The notes under the pieces: model-generated
Told to the model about the DNA's origin: nothing
What the model saw: the letters and a program-made list of their open reading frames with translations, nothing else
The model's database searches: none
From: Pseudomicrostroma phylloplanum
Taxonomy: Eukaryota > Basidiomycota > Exobasidiomycetes > Microstromatales
Length of the DNA: 64,000 bases
Assembly (NCBI GenBank): GCA_039545275.1
Contig: BCHS01000018.1
Span: forward strand, 62,001-126,000
Direction of reading: 5' to 3'
Translations under genes and position numbers: made by a program
Shown: positions 9,230-19,826 of the stretch, piece after piece
Layout: the number at the start of each line of letters is the position of its first letter
Numbering within the stretch: the first letter of the stretch is position 1

Positions 9230-10954
9230 ATGTCAGCACAGGAAGCACCCAAGGAGCGAAGTCGTTCTTCGACGTCTTCGGTTGAGAAGCAGGGGCTTGC
9301 CTCAAGCGCAGGTGTTTCTCACACGCCCAGTCAAACGTCGACGGACGATGGCGGCTTCTTTGCCGCCGCTCGTACAGCCGTGAAGAACAGGGATGGCATC
9401 CATACCGCGCCTGGAACAGACTTTAGTGACGAGAAGGTCGCGGCGTATTGGAAGAATGTCTACGACGAGAGCAAGTACGAAGGACGTCATCGCTTTGACC
9501 CGAGCTTCACATGGACCGAGGAGGAAGAGAAGGCCCTCGTGAGGAAGCTCGACATCCGAATCATGATGTTCGTATGGGTAATGTTCATCGCCCTCGACTT
9601 GATCCGACGAAACATCAACCGTGTCCTCCCCAACAACTTCCTGGCGAACGTCGGCATGACGCAGAACGACTTCAACAACGGGCAGATCATCTACTTTGCC
9701 AGCTTCTTGTTCATGGAATTACCTTCGGGTCTGATCTCCAAGAAGCTCGGCGCCGACGTCTGGATCCCGATCCAGATCATCTCCTGGTCCACCATCTGTT
9801 CCGCGCAGTTCGCCATCACTAGTCGTACTGGCTTCTTTGTCACTCGCTGGCTCCTCGGTGCCGCCCAAGGCGGCTTCATTCCCGACATGTGTCTCTACCT
9901 GAGCTACTTCTACACGGCCAAAGAGCTCAATGCCCGCCTGAGCTGGTTCTACACCGTGCTTGGAATGAGCCAGATCATTGGCAGCTTCTTGGCCGTCGGC
10001 TTCATTGAGTTGGGAGGCAAAAACGGACACTACGGATGGCAATGGCTCTTCGCCCTAGAGGGTCTCATCTCAGGCATCGTCGGTGTGCTGGCCTTCTTCC
10101 TCATGCCCCCCAGTGTGACTAGCACTAAGGGAGGCGTCCGTGGCAAGGCAGGCTGGTTCACCGAGCGAGAAGAGTACATTGCTGTCAACCGCGTCCTCCG
10201 TGACGACCCTACCAAGGGAGAGATGCACAACCGCCAAGGAGTTAATGCTTACGGTCTGTGGAAGGCGATTAGCGAGAAGGACCTGTGGCCAATCTACCTG
10301 CTGGGACTGGTCATCTACATTCCTTACCAGCCACCCCAGACGTACCTGTCGGCCACTCTCAAGCAGCTGGGCTTCTCCACCATCAACTCGAACCTGCTGG
10401 CCATCCCATCTCAGGCTCTGTTCGTGGTCAACTGTCTCTGGTTGCCATGGCTCACGCGGCGCTTCAACGAGTACAGTATCTTGTCCTCCGTCTCCAACAT
10501 TTGGACTCTCCCGCTCCTTATCGCCCTGGCCTCTATTCCTGCATCCTTGGCGACGCACTGGTCATGGGTACGCTTTGCGCTCCTCACTCTGATCTCTGCC
10601 TTCCCCTACTGCCATCCTGCCGTCATCTCCTGGCTGTCGCAGAACTGTCACAGCGTACGAAACCGTGCTGTTTCAGTCTGCCTGTACAACATGTCCTACC
10701 AGGTCGGCTCCATCGTCGCTACCCAGATCTACCGCACACACGACGCTCCTTACTACCGCAGGGGAACGCGGGGTCTGATCGCTATCTCTGCTTGGGCCAT
10801 TGTGCAGTGCTGGCTCACCAAGCTGTACTACATCTACCGCAACCGACAGAAGGAGGCAGAGTGGAAGAAGCTCACTCCGGATGAACGCGTAGAGTATACC
10901 GTCACCAACAAGGAGCAGGGCACTAGTCGGCTCGACACGCGCTTCGTGCACTAG
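9230..10954 (+). CDS. MFS transporter, anion:cation symporter family (Soa1/Dal5-like)
   Basis: Single exon, 574 residues, ATG at 9230 after a pyrimidine-rich leader. A hydrophilic N-terminus of about 100 residues precedes a 12-helix MFS core. The segment LDLIRRNINRVLPNN at the end of helix 1, ELPSGLISKKLGAD before helix 3, and RWLLGAAQGGFIPD followed by YFYTAKELNARLSWFYT place it in the anion:cation symporter group that includes yeast Dal5 (allantoate), Tna1 (nicotinate), Vht1 (biotin) and the sulfonate/sulfate transporter Soa1 (YIL166C). The 'RRNINR' type of helix-1 signature is, from memory, nearer to the YIL166C branch than to Dal5. Together with the arylsulfotransferase-like neighbour this makes a sulfur compound a reasonable but unproven substrate. 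It acts at the plasma membrane in characterised relatives. Confidence 0.85.
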   Translation: MSAQEAPKERSRSSTSSVEKQGLASSAGVSHTPSQTSTDDGGFFAAARTAVKNRDGIHTAPGTDFSDEKVAAYWKNVYDESKYEGRHRFDPSFTWTEEEEKALVRKLDIRIMMFVWVMFIALDLIRRNINRVLPNNFLANVGMTQNDFNNGQIIYFASFLFMELPSGLISKKLGADVWIPIQIISWSTICSAQFAITSRTGFFVTRWLLGAAQGGFIPDMCLYLSYFYTAKELNARLSWFYTVLGMSQIIGSFLAVGFIELGGKNGHYGWQWLFALEGLISGIVGVLAFFLMPPSVTSTKGGVRGKAGWFTEREEYIAVNRVLRDDPTKGEMHNRQGVNAYGLWKAISEKDLWPIYLLGLVIYIPYQPPQTYLSATLKQLGFSTINSNLLAIPSQALFVVNCLWLPWLTRRFNEYSILSSVSNIWTLPLLIALASIPASLATHWSWVRFALLTLISAFPYCHPAVISWLSQNCHSVRNRAVSVCLYNMSYQVGSIVATQIYRTHDAPYYRRGTRGLIAISAWAIVQCWLTKLYYIYRNRQKEAEWKKLTPDERVEYTVTNKEQGTSRLDTRFVH

Positions 10955-11381
10955 CTCAGCTCTGTGACTCCGGAAAGAATATCTCTTGGAAAAGGAATGT
11001 AATCATCCTTGTTGAGGGGCTATGTACAGTAGATGCCTGCTTGCTGTGTCTTTCATCATCCTATCTCATTCCTCCTGGCCACGAGATAGCGAGTGTTGCG
11101 AGGCGTGAGAGTATGCGAGACGTGCTATGTAAAGTGAAGCGACGCAGCTTTCGTTCGTCTGCGTATGTGCGTGCAACGGGTACAGGTGAGAAGTTGCTTG
11201 GCAAGACCTGCGGAATTTCTCCGGGCCGGAAGGAAGACGGACGGAAGGGCAGGTGGAGGGACTGATACGGAAAGGACAACTTCACGGACATGCTATATTC
11301 TCACTTCACTCGTGTCCAGTGCTTCTAAGATGCGCAGCAAGCATAGAGCCTGTACCACACGCTGTCACAGACTAGGCTAGG
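10955..11381. other. Intergenic region
   Basis: 427 bp between two plus-strand genes: 3' region of the transporter, then the promoter of the PQ-loop gene. I see no gene or repeat in it. Confidence 0.6.
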
Positions 11382-12510
11382 ATGACTGCTACCGAGACGG
11401 CTTCCACCGTCTTGGCCTACTTTGGCGCCGTCTTCTGGTCCATCCAGGTCCGTACTCTTCTCGATGCCTCTCAATACGCACTTCGTATCTCGCGCCTTCA
11501 TCTTACTCTCCTTCCCCGTGGTTTTGCCTTCTCAGCTCCTCCCACAGATCTACCTCAACTACTACCGCCACCACACCATCGGTCTACACCAAGCAATGAT
11601 GCTCCTCTGGGCCTTCGCCGGCCTCCCTCTAGCCCTGCACAACATCCTCTCTGCCCAACCCATCGCACTGCAGGTGCAAGCCGAGATCCTGACAGCTCTA
11701 TCCCTGATCACCTGGGCGCAGGTGCGCTACTACAGTCATGGGTGGAGTGTGAGGAAGTGCGTGTGCTGCCTGCTCGCACTCGCGTTCGTGTTTGCAGCGG
11801 TGCAGCTGGCCGTCATACTGGGCATCAGGAAGGGTGCTCCCTCGGGTCAAGCGCCAGAGGGCTTCATAAGGGCCATGGCAGTCCTCTCTGCTGTCAGTCT
11901 ATCTGCGGGGGTGCTGCGACACTACTGGGATATCTGGACTGAGGATACGGTAAGGGGTATCAGTTGGGGATTCGTCTTCCTAGACGCAATGGGGGACCTC
12001 ACCAGTCTTCTATCCATTGGTGAGTCAAGAACAGCAGCTTCCGTGATGAGGTGCGGCCTGGGTGTATATACACCCTCGACTCTTAGCCTGACGTATTGCC
12101 AACTCATCAACGGCACGCCAGTTCTCCTCTCCCCACTGGACATCTACGCGACCGCCATCTACGGCTCCGAGCTCTTCCTCTGGACACTCATGGCCATCAT
12201 CGGCATCGCCTACACTGTCCGGGACCGCAGGCGCGGCAAAGCTCTGCACGCAAGGAGAGCCGACGACGAGGAACCCCGTCTGGAAGCTGGCACTACAGCA
12301 GCAGCAGCACCGGAGGAGGAGCGAGAGGAGATGCCCGACACAGCGGGGCAAGCCTGTCAGGGCTCTGCGAGTGCAGTACATCGGGGAGGGGCAAAGGGGA
12401 ACGTCTTCTCGAGAGTCATACGTCGCTCGAGAGGTGAGCCACAAGTCGCGCGGCCGAGCTTTGTACTGCAAGCTAGAGGACATCTTGGCGACGGCGATGG
12501 CGCCAGCTAG
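11382..12510 (+). CDS. PQ-loop repeat membrane protein
   Basis: Exons 11382-11447, 11536-12019 and 12122-12510 join in phase to give 312 residues. The first PQ-loop is LLPQIYLNYYR, directly at the exon 1/2 junction; a second repeat (RGISWGFVFLDAMGDLTSLLS) lacks the PQ pair, as happens in several fungal members. Six to seven hydrophobic helices are followed by a hydrophilic tail with an Ala and Glu run. The family includes cystinosin/Ers1 and vacuolar cationic amino-acid exporters (Ypq), so an organellar small-molecule exporter is likely, substrate unknown. Intron 2 is 102 nt and contains no in-frame stop, so retention would insert 34 residues inside a membrane helix region; the spliced form (SLLSIVLLSPLDIYATAIYGSE) matches the family better. 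Confidence 0.75.
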
Positions 12511-12742
12511 CGAGGGACCATCGAAGGATCGGAAGCACGACACCTCCACCTGTTACCAGCACGGCACTGCTGAATACTGGCCACCACACGACCGTCTTCA
12601 CCTGTGAATCTTGTAGTTGCAATGGACATTCACAAGGGCAAAGACGTCTCCTCGACATGCATAGCAACGGTACAGAGTGAGTATCACCTTTTCTCATCTC
12701 CACCCCTGGACTTTGCTGCCTTCTCCCTCCACAACACCCTCT

Positions 12743-14336
12743 TTACAATTGGTCCAGCACAGCCTTTGTGAAGTCGCTAGTGGTGGAGTGGCCACCAACG
12801 TCGGCCGTGCGCACCTTGCCCTGCTCGATGACCTTGTACACACTGGCAGCAATGGCGTCGGCCTGTGTGTCCAGTCCGAGGTGTCGCAGCATCATCGTGG
12901 CGGAGAGGAGCATGGCAGTGGGGTTGGCCTTGTTCTGCTCGGCAATGTCCTTGGCAACGTGCCTGCATCCGGGCTCGTACAGAGCGTAATCGCGGCCGAT
13001 GTTGGCTCCGGGCACGACACCGGGTCCACCCACAAGGGCAGCACCGATGTTGGTGACGATGTTGCCGTACAGGTTGGGCATGACCATCACGTCGAATTGA
13101 CCGGGCTTGCCGACCAGCTGCATAGAGGTGTTGTCGACGATCATATCGCCGGTGGTGATTCCAGAGGACTCGTACTGCTTGGCCACCTCACGGAAAGTGT
13201 TCAGGAACAGACCATCTCCCTAAAAGGCGAGATAAAGACAGCGAGTAATTGTGATCAGCTTTCTCTCCCTTCATACAATTGTGCCCTCTCGTGCTTCCTT
13301 GCTTGTGCAGCGACTTACCAGCTTCATGATGTTAGCCTTGTGCACGCACACGACCCTCTTTCGGCCGTTCTTCAGGGCAAAGTCGAAGGCAAAGCGCGAG
13401 ATTCGCTCGGCAGCGGCACGAGTGGAGACCTTGAGCGACTCGACGACGCCAGGGTAGGACGAGTGCTCCAGACCAGAGTACTCTCCCTCGGTGTTCTCTC
13501 GCACAATGACAATGTCGACGTTCTTGTGACGTGTGGGGAAGCCGGGGAGGGTCTTGCAGAGGGTGAGGGAAGCGTAGATGTCCAGTCGCTGCCTCATGGC
13601 TACGTTCCACGAGTTGTGAGCAGAAGCATCGATGGGGGTGTACAGGATACCTGGAGAGGGGAGAAAGACGAGCGGAGGGGGCGGGAGTGCGTGAGTGAGC
13701 TGATCTGACGGCAGCGATTGCTCTTGGACTCTAGACACTCACCCTTGAGTCCGACCTTGTTCCTCCTGAGACTCTCCATGGCCTCGTTGAAGAGGCGCTC
13801 AGAGCCGTGGGTCTCTCCGCTGACGTCGTACTCCTCCCACTCGACGGGCACGTTCATTGCTGCGAAGACCTCCTTGACCGATCCGGTAATCTCCTTTCCA
13901 ATCTGCGAGGATGGTGCGGAACGAGTGAAAGAAGGTGTCAGCGCCTGCGGCTGCGCGACCGATGCAAATAATGCTGCCATAACTTGCACTCACTCCATCA
14001 CCTGGGATCAGGGTAACAGTGTATACACCTCCGTACTTGGTCGGTGTCTAGAAGGTAATATGGCACAAGGGGAGCAACGGCGAGGCATGTCAGTACGGAG
14101 TGATCAGAGGCTGCACGATCTACGTATATGCGCCTCTGCCGGCGTCTGTATGTCAGCTTCTTACTCACCCTGCCCGGCACTTTGGGACCGTAGTGGGCGA
14201 GAGTGGTGGCATTTCGGGGAGAGAGGATCTGGGATGCGGCGGGGGTGAGGACCTTGCGGGCGGCGGCCGAGGGCGATGCGGTGGATCGGAGGGCAGGTGC
14301 GATGCTGCGCGCTACGGACGACTTGAAGGCGGACAT
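12743..14336 (-). CDS. IDH1: NAD-isocitrate dehydrogenase, regulatory subunit 1
   Basis: Five exons on the minus strand, 14336-14169, 14047-13994, 13902-13743, 13650-13319 and 13219-12743, join in phase to give 396 residues. An Arg/Ser/Ala-rich mitochondrial presequence of about 40 residues is followed by [15 protein letters not shown]. The segments [49 protein letters not shown] and FTKAVLDQL follow the fungal Idh1 pattern. Regulatory rather than catalytic assignment rests on features shared with yeast Idh1: [11 protein letters not shown] instead of the [10 protein letters not shown] of the catalytic subunit, and VDNTSMQLV instead of the usual DRACLRIV. With Idh2 it forms the matrix octamer of the TCA cycle, in which Idh1 binds AMP and citrate allosterically. 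Its start faces that of IDH2. Confidence 0.95.
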
Positions 14337-14828
14337 GGCGGCGATGGTGGTGAAGAGAGGTAAAGGTAGGTGAGGTGAGGTAGACTAGGCAGGTCAAGAC
14401 GATCAGAAGGTCAGGCAAGCAAGACTCTTCTGTTTCTATTCAAGGCGGATAAGGCAGGCCGTTGGAAGATCGCGGCTTGCAGGCAGGCAGGCAGCCCAGC
14501 CAGGGCCAGAGATGTTTGACTGGCGCGCGCGACCCCGCCCGACACTTCCGGGCCTGTGGGCGAGCGGGGGGGCCAGCCACACAGCGGGGCGCACGGGAAA
14601 CGCGAGGCGGAGCAGATCGGCAATGGCGTGGCAGCAAAAGGCAGAAGAAGCAAAGCACGGAAGGCACACACGGCGCAAGGGGGAAAGGCAGGCCAGGCAG
14701 GACAGGCGACAATCTACAAGCACCGGTGGATACCAACCAAGACCTTCTTCTTCTTCTTCTCACCCTCAACCTCACCTCTCACACCTACTCTTGTCCTCCG
14801 TCCACCACTTCCACCTGGCACCGACAAG
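14337..14828. promoter_or_regulatory. Bidirectional promoter of IDH1 and IDH2
   Basis: 492 bp lie between the two divergent start codons. The IDH1 side has a CCTCACCT-rich leader on its coding strand; the IDH2 side ends in a TTC repeat (14745-14760) and a CT/AC-rich leader. The centre is G+C-rich with short AGGC repeats (14479-14492). I see no CCAAT box. The arrangement would allow coordinated expression of the two subunits. Confidence 0.6.
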
Positions 14829-15844
14829 ATGATCGCCATCCCTTCCTTCCGCAACAGCATCGCTGCCACTGCGCGCCCAGTGCTGCGATCCGCAAACGCT
14901 TCTTCTTCCACCCGAGCCTTCTCCCTCACAGTCACCAGGGCCTATGCATCTGCTGCCCCCACCAGTGCATACTCGAAGAAGCCAGGAAACGATGGAAAGT
15001 ACTTGGTCACATTGGGTGCGTAGAGGTGGAGAGATGGAGACTCGGATGAGCAAAGGGCAAGGCTCGCTTGCAGGGCGTGTTGTGCTGATGATGCATATTC
15101 TGGCACTTCCTCTCATCCCTCGCGTACAGTCCCCGGTGACGGTATCGGCCCAGAGGTGAGCTAGCAGCTGAAGCGTGCTCGGATGGTACAGCAAGGGCAC
15201 TATAAGATCACCGATCACTCACTCGCCGGCCTCTCCCTTGACCCCTACCCGGCTAATCTTTAGGTATCTGATGCCGTCAAATCCATCTACAAGGCTGCTG
15301 ATGTGCCGATCAAGTGAGTGGGCAACGACGCCTCCTGCCCACACCGTTGCCATTCTGACTGACATCTCTCTTCTTTGGCAACACCTTGCTGCTAGTTGGG
15401 AGGAAGGTGAGCTCACAGCATGCTCCAAGAGGACACCTATAGCGCTCTGGAACTCACATCATTCCCCTTGCCCTTGCCTCTCTGTCCCGCTACAGTCGAT
15501 GTCACCCCTGAGATCAGAGATGGCCGAAGCAGGATCCCCTTGAAGGCAGAGGAGTCCATCAAGAAGACCACTTTGGCACTGAAGGGTCAGTAGAGGAACG
15601 CGCCAGGCCACTAAATGCTGAATTCGGAGTAAAGTTCGCCCACCTCGTACTGACTTGAGCGCATCCCTCCGATCTCCTCTCTTTATCCCCACCAGGCCCC
15701 CTCGCAACCCCCATCGGAAAAGGACACGTCTCTCTCAATCTCACCCTCCGTCGTACCTTCTCCCTCTTCGCCAATGTCCGTCCCTGCCGCTCCATCGAGG
15801 GCTACAAGACCCCCTACGACAACGTCGACACTGTGCTGATCCGA

Positions 15845-15879
<35 letters not shown>

Positions 15880-16495
15880 CGAGATCGTCGACGGTGTGGT
15901 GCAGTCCATCAAGCTCATCACCCTCGAGGCCTCGGAGCGAGTGGCCCGCTACGCCTTCCACCACGCCCAGCAAAACGGTCGTAACCGTGTGACTGCCGTG
16001 CACAAGGCCAACATCATGAAGATGTCCGACGGTATGTTCCTACACGCCTGCCGACAGGTGGCCAAGGAGTACCCAGACATCACCTACGACGAGGACCTGT
16101 TGGACCGAGCCTGCCTGCGCATCGTGCAAGACCCTTCGCCCTACTCGGACCGAGTCATGGTGATGCCCAACCTGTACGGAGACATTCTCTCGGACATGTG
16201 CGCCGGTCTGATCGGTGGACTGGGTCTCACCCCTTCGGGCAACATCGGCAAGGACGCGAGCATCTTCGAGGCCGTGCACGGTTCTGCCCCCGACATTGCC
16301 GGCAAGGACATGGCCAACCCCACTGCCCTGCTGCTCAGCTCCATCATGATGCTGAGGCACATGGGACTCTTTGACAAGGCAGACCAGATTGAGTCGGCCA
16401 TCTTCAAGACCATTGCCAATGGAGAGACCACAGGTGACTTGGGTGGAAAGCTGGGCACAAAGAAGTTCACCGAGAAGATCATCTCGAGGTTGTAA
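14829..16495 (+). CDS. IDH2: NAD-isocitrate dehydrogenase, catalytic subunit 2
   Basis: Six exons: 14829-15015, 15130-15155, 15264-15313, 15396-15406, 15496-15585 and 15696-16495, all joining in phase to give 387 residues. A Ser/Arg-rich presequence targets the mitochondrion. Core motifs are [10 protein letters not shown] (across exon junctions 1-3), [45 protein letters not shown] and [20 protein letters not shown], with catalytic-type residues retained. It oxidises isocitrate to 2-oxoglutarate with NAD+ in the TCA cycle together with Idh1. The 5' half is cut into very small exons (26, 50, 11 and 90 nt); the 11-nt exon 4 encodes only part of INWEEV and is easy to miss. The neighbour across the promoter is the partner subunit. 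Confidence 0.95.
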
Positions 16496-18015
16496 AGAGA
16501 GAGAGAGAGGAGAAGGAGGGAGGAAGGAAAGGGCATTGTTTTTATCGTCTCGCATGACGTTGTGGCTGCAATGTCAGACAGAGCGTGAGGCCCATGAAGG
16601 AGGACGCGGTGTTGTGAGGTGCTCTTTCGCTGGATAGACGAAGACACGCTGGTCCTTCAATACCTGCTATGCAATCGCAATCGCAATCTCGCCAATTGCT
16701 CTGTTCCGTGTGTCACCACTACCCGTACATCTGTGTGTCCATTATGTCCTCCCCTTTCTCTGCCCTTGACCCGCCTTTATTACACCGTTCATCGCCTTGA
16801 GCCAAAAAGGCAAGGTGCACCAATCTGAGAAAGGGCCACTGCTCGCACGTGGTGGCAGTGAAGAGATCAGGGTGGGTAAGAAGAGGGGGGCGCGGAGAAG
16901 TGGTGGGCAGTAATGTGCACGAAGCCAGTCGCACTGAGAGAGAAAGAAAGAGAGACATTAATCCGTACACAACGTGCGCGAGCTGACCATTGTCCATTGT
17001 CCGCGAAATATCTGCTTGTATACAGCAATCTTACCTCATCTCCCGATCACGTAGATAGTCGGAGGAAAGATCGTCCGAACAGGAGCAGGAATGTCGTTGT
17101 ACCTGAATCTTCCTCTTCTCCGTCTTGCATAAACATCAGCGGGGATCGAGGAATGAAGAGTAATCTAGTCATGGTCGGCAGGCAGGACGAGTATTCCCAG
17201 CGGCGAAAGTGCCGACGATGTCGGCGGCGGTCGGGGGGACGTTCCGCTGATGTGGATCCACCTGTGTTATGGGAGCGACGGAGGTGCGTGGAGCGGCCTA
17301 GAGTGGAGTCACCTCGCACAGCATGGCATGAGGAGTAGCAGCGCCTGCCTCCTCTCTCTCCCACGCTCATGATCATGCTCAGACGTCGGGCATATTGCCT
17401 TGGTATCTCCCTCCAACCATTCATCTGTTCACCCCTGCCTTGGTGCGGCACTTTCCCAGGCTGGCTGGCTAGTCTACCTCTAACTTCCACGCGCCTTTGA
17501 CCAGGAGTCGCCGCGAGGCCGGACGAATGGAAGCGAGGCGCATTCATCGGAGCAATGAGATGCAATCGGGAGCCCGACGACTGGCTCGCCCGCTGATCCG
17601 GCGGCAGGGCGACACTCGGGAGCGCATCTGAGTGGATGTTTTTCTTTCTCGCGAGGCAAAAGACTCCGAAGGTCCCTGCAGGACGCAGGACGCAGAAGCA
17701 GGACACAGAAACACAAGCAGGCGGAATTCCTACCTAGACTACCAGTTGGTCGGCGGAGTACAGTGGGGAAGAGGGATCAAAGCACTGGCAGGCATGGATG
17801 GCCTCTAGTCTTTACTCTCCGGCTCGCCTAGTGACCGAGTGTATTTAGCTAACCCGCTGATACTCTACGCAGACTTACCTCCGTACCATCTGCTACCACT
17901 GTCCTTTCAGCTTTGCCCCTCCTTCTGCTCCTCCCTCTTCATCTGCTCGTCTCTACTCGTCCTTCTCCTCACTCAATCACCCACTCACTCACTCACGTGC
18001 TTCAAGTCTTGCAAG
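16496..18015. other. Intergenic region, 1.5 kb
   Basis: After the IDH2 stop there is an AG-dinucleotide run (16496-16509). No open frame here has family resemblance or sensible splice structure. The right end is the promoter of the secreted glycoprotein gene: a TATA-like GTATTTAG near 17840, a long CT-rich tract (17877-17990), repeated CTCA units, and a TCACGTG box at 17993-17999, 17 bp before the ATG. No tRNA or repeat element was recognised. Confidence 0.5.
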
Positions 18016-19427
18016 ATGCTCTCGCGCCTGCTCCTCCTCTCCGCTCTGGCAACCGCCGGCGCAACCGCTCAAAGCTACACGGCCACCTATGTCCCCTCTG
18101 CCTCTGGACTGCCCAGGACGACCGAAAATGGACAGTCAGGAACTAACAAGTGCGGGACTGAGAGCAGTCAGAGCTCCACGTGTCAGAACGCCGTGAGTAG
18201 AGGGGTGCGAGGTGCGGAAAGAGTGGCTGGGAGTACGCGCCTGACACGAACCGCTCCATGCACTACCGCGACCTCTGATAGTACATCAACTCGGTCACCG
18301 ACTTCTGTCTGTGGGCTCCTCCTGTCCCGGGGTCATCCGTTGCAGACTACGAAGCTTCCGTGCTGTCGTACTGCACAAAGTCTGGACGAGGCACCCGGGT
18401 CATTCCCGACGGCACCATCAAGGGCGCCCAATTCGTCTATGCGCCATCCTACGTTCAGGTGTCTGGCTATGGTGACTTTACCAGTATGAACATTGTGGCT
18501 GGTGATCAGGGTGGAGAGCTGGATCCTCATGGTGAGTGCAAGGACGAGCCCTCTGGACCATGCTGTCTGTCAAGGTCCAGTAGTCTGACCGTTCGCGCTG
18601 CTTCAACAATATCCCTTCTATGCGCACCCCATGACAGGTGCCACCGGAGTGGGTAACCCTGTAGGCGGTCTCGTCTTCCACTGCACCAATGGCTCCTGCC
18701 AACAGATGCACGAGTGGATGTCCTTTATGAGCGCCGACCAATTCTGCTTCCGAGCTTGCTACGATGGAGACAGAGCTACGTCCCTTTGCCGTCACACCTA
18801 TGATGTGCTGGGCTGCGAGTGAGTATAGGTGTCCGGAGGAATCGGACACACCATCGAGATGCTGAAGCTGATCCTCACGATTCTTGACTTCTTGACCCGA
18901 CCTTCAGCTGGAACATGCCTGCCGACTACCCAACTTCGTACTTCGAGACCTGTGACAGCAACGATGCACAGGACGTTGCTTGGCACGATGGGACTTACTT
19001 TGCACAGGACAACACCCTGACAGGAGCAACGGTCCCTCCCCCTCATCCAGCTCCTGCCACGAGCTCCTGCTCCAGAATCGACGGTGCTGCGCTGTACGGC
19101 TCGACTAACTTCGCCTCGGGTGTGGTCCATGCCGGCCAGCAGTCACCCAGCACTTCTTCGACCGTCTCCACCACTTCGTCGTCGTCGAACAGCACTTCGA
19201 GCACTTCGACCTCTTTGAGCTCTACGTCTTCCCTCACTTCAACGACCACCCGCGTATTGTCCACCGTGAGCAGCAGGTCCTCCACCACGCGATCTACTGC
19301 TACAACACAAGCTGCAGCACAGGCAGGCTCGGTGGCCAAGAGCGGCGCCTCGTCTCTCCTAATCCACGCAGCTCCATACTTGGCTTCTCTCACCGCCGTC
19401 ATTTTTGCTGGCGTCTTCGTTCTGTAA
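18016..19427 (+). CDS. Secreted/GPI-anchored glycoprotein, macrophage activating glycoprotein family
   Basis: Exons 18016-18192, 18282-18531, 18638-18818 and 18908-19427 join in phase to give 375 residues. It has a signal peptide (first ~19 residues), a Cys-containing ectodomain, a Ser/Thr-rich stalk (about residues 240-330) and a C-terminal hydrophobic segment ending VIFAGVFVL, the layout of a GPI-anchored wall protein. The ectodomain follows basidiomycete proteins annotated 'macrophage activating glycoprotein': YINSVTDFCLWAPP, GTRVIPDGTIKGAQFV, MNIVAGDQGGELDPHGA, GNPVGGLVF, MSADQFCFRACYDG and YDVLGC-WNMPADY. The biochemical role of the family is not known; the name comes from host-cell responses to a Cryptococcus protein, and it does not by itself imply pathogenicity here. 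Strong conservation across all three junctions supports the gene model. Confidence 0.85.
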
Positions 19428-19826
19428 GGCAGCCTCGAGCTCCTTCGATTCCCTTTCTCCTGTTTGTACTCTTTGTTTTCCCTTCTCCTTGCTTGTACTT
19501 GTTGTCGAGCCTGCGGCTCCGCCTTTGCTGTATGGCTTGGTACCATGCCCACGGACACTTTCTTCGGACTCTGTTATCTATTGCACTTCCTAATATCCTT
19601 CTTAACTCCCTCCTGATGCGAAATGTCTATACCATCTAGCTTGTGTCCTGTGGCTGTGGGTAGTCTAGTCTGTGAGGCGAAGGTCTCACCGGCGGCCGGC
19701 ATGAGTGGAGAAGCGCGTCGAAGTGCGGAAAGAGGAAAAAATTCAAAATTGTCCGATCCTTCGATGGAAGATGGTGGCCTCCCCCTTTCCACTGCTAACT
19801 CCAGAGTGTTCAGTATACTTGCTACA
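19428..19826. other. Intergenic region
   Basis: 399 bp between two plus-strand genes. The Emw1-like frame remains open upstream to an ATG at 19623, so the true start could lie inside this stretch. Otherwise I see only a pyrimidine-rich 3' region (19437-19505). Confidence 0.5.

Noticed and set aside
12020..12121. Continuous reading through intron 2 of the PQ-loop gene
   Set aside because: The 102-nt segment has no in-frame stop, but it has a GTGAGT donor and AG acceptor and inserts unrelated residues in a conserved helix region; treated as an intron.
12677..13708. 343-codon plus-strand open frame
   Set aside because: It lies opposite IDH1 exons and crosses an IDH1 intron; an antisense artefact of GC-rich codon use.
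17047..17706. 219-codon minus-strand open frame in the 16.5-18.0 kb spacer
   Set aside because: No family resemblance, Arg/Ser-rich composition as expected for random GC-rich frames, and no splice context.
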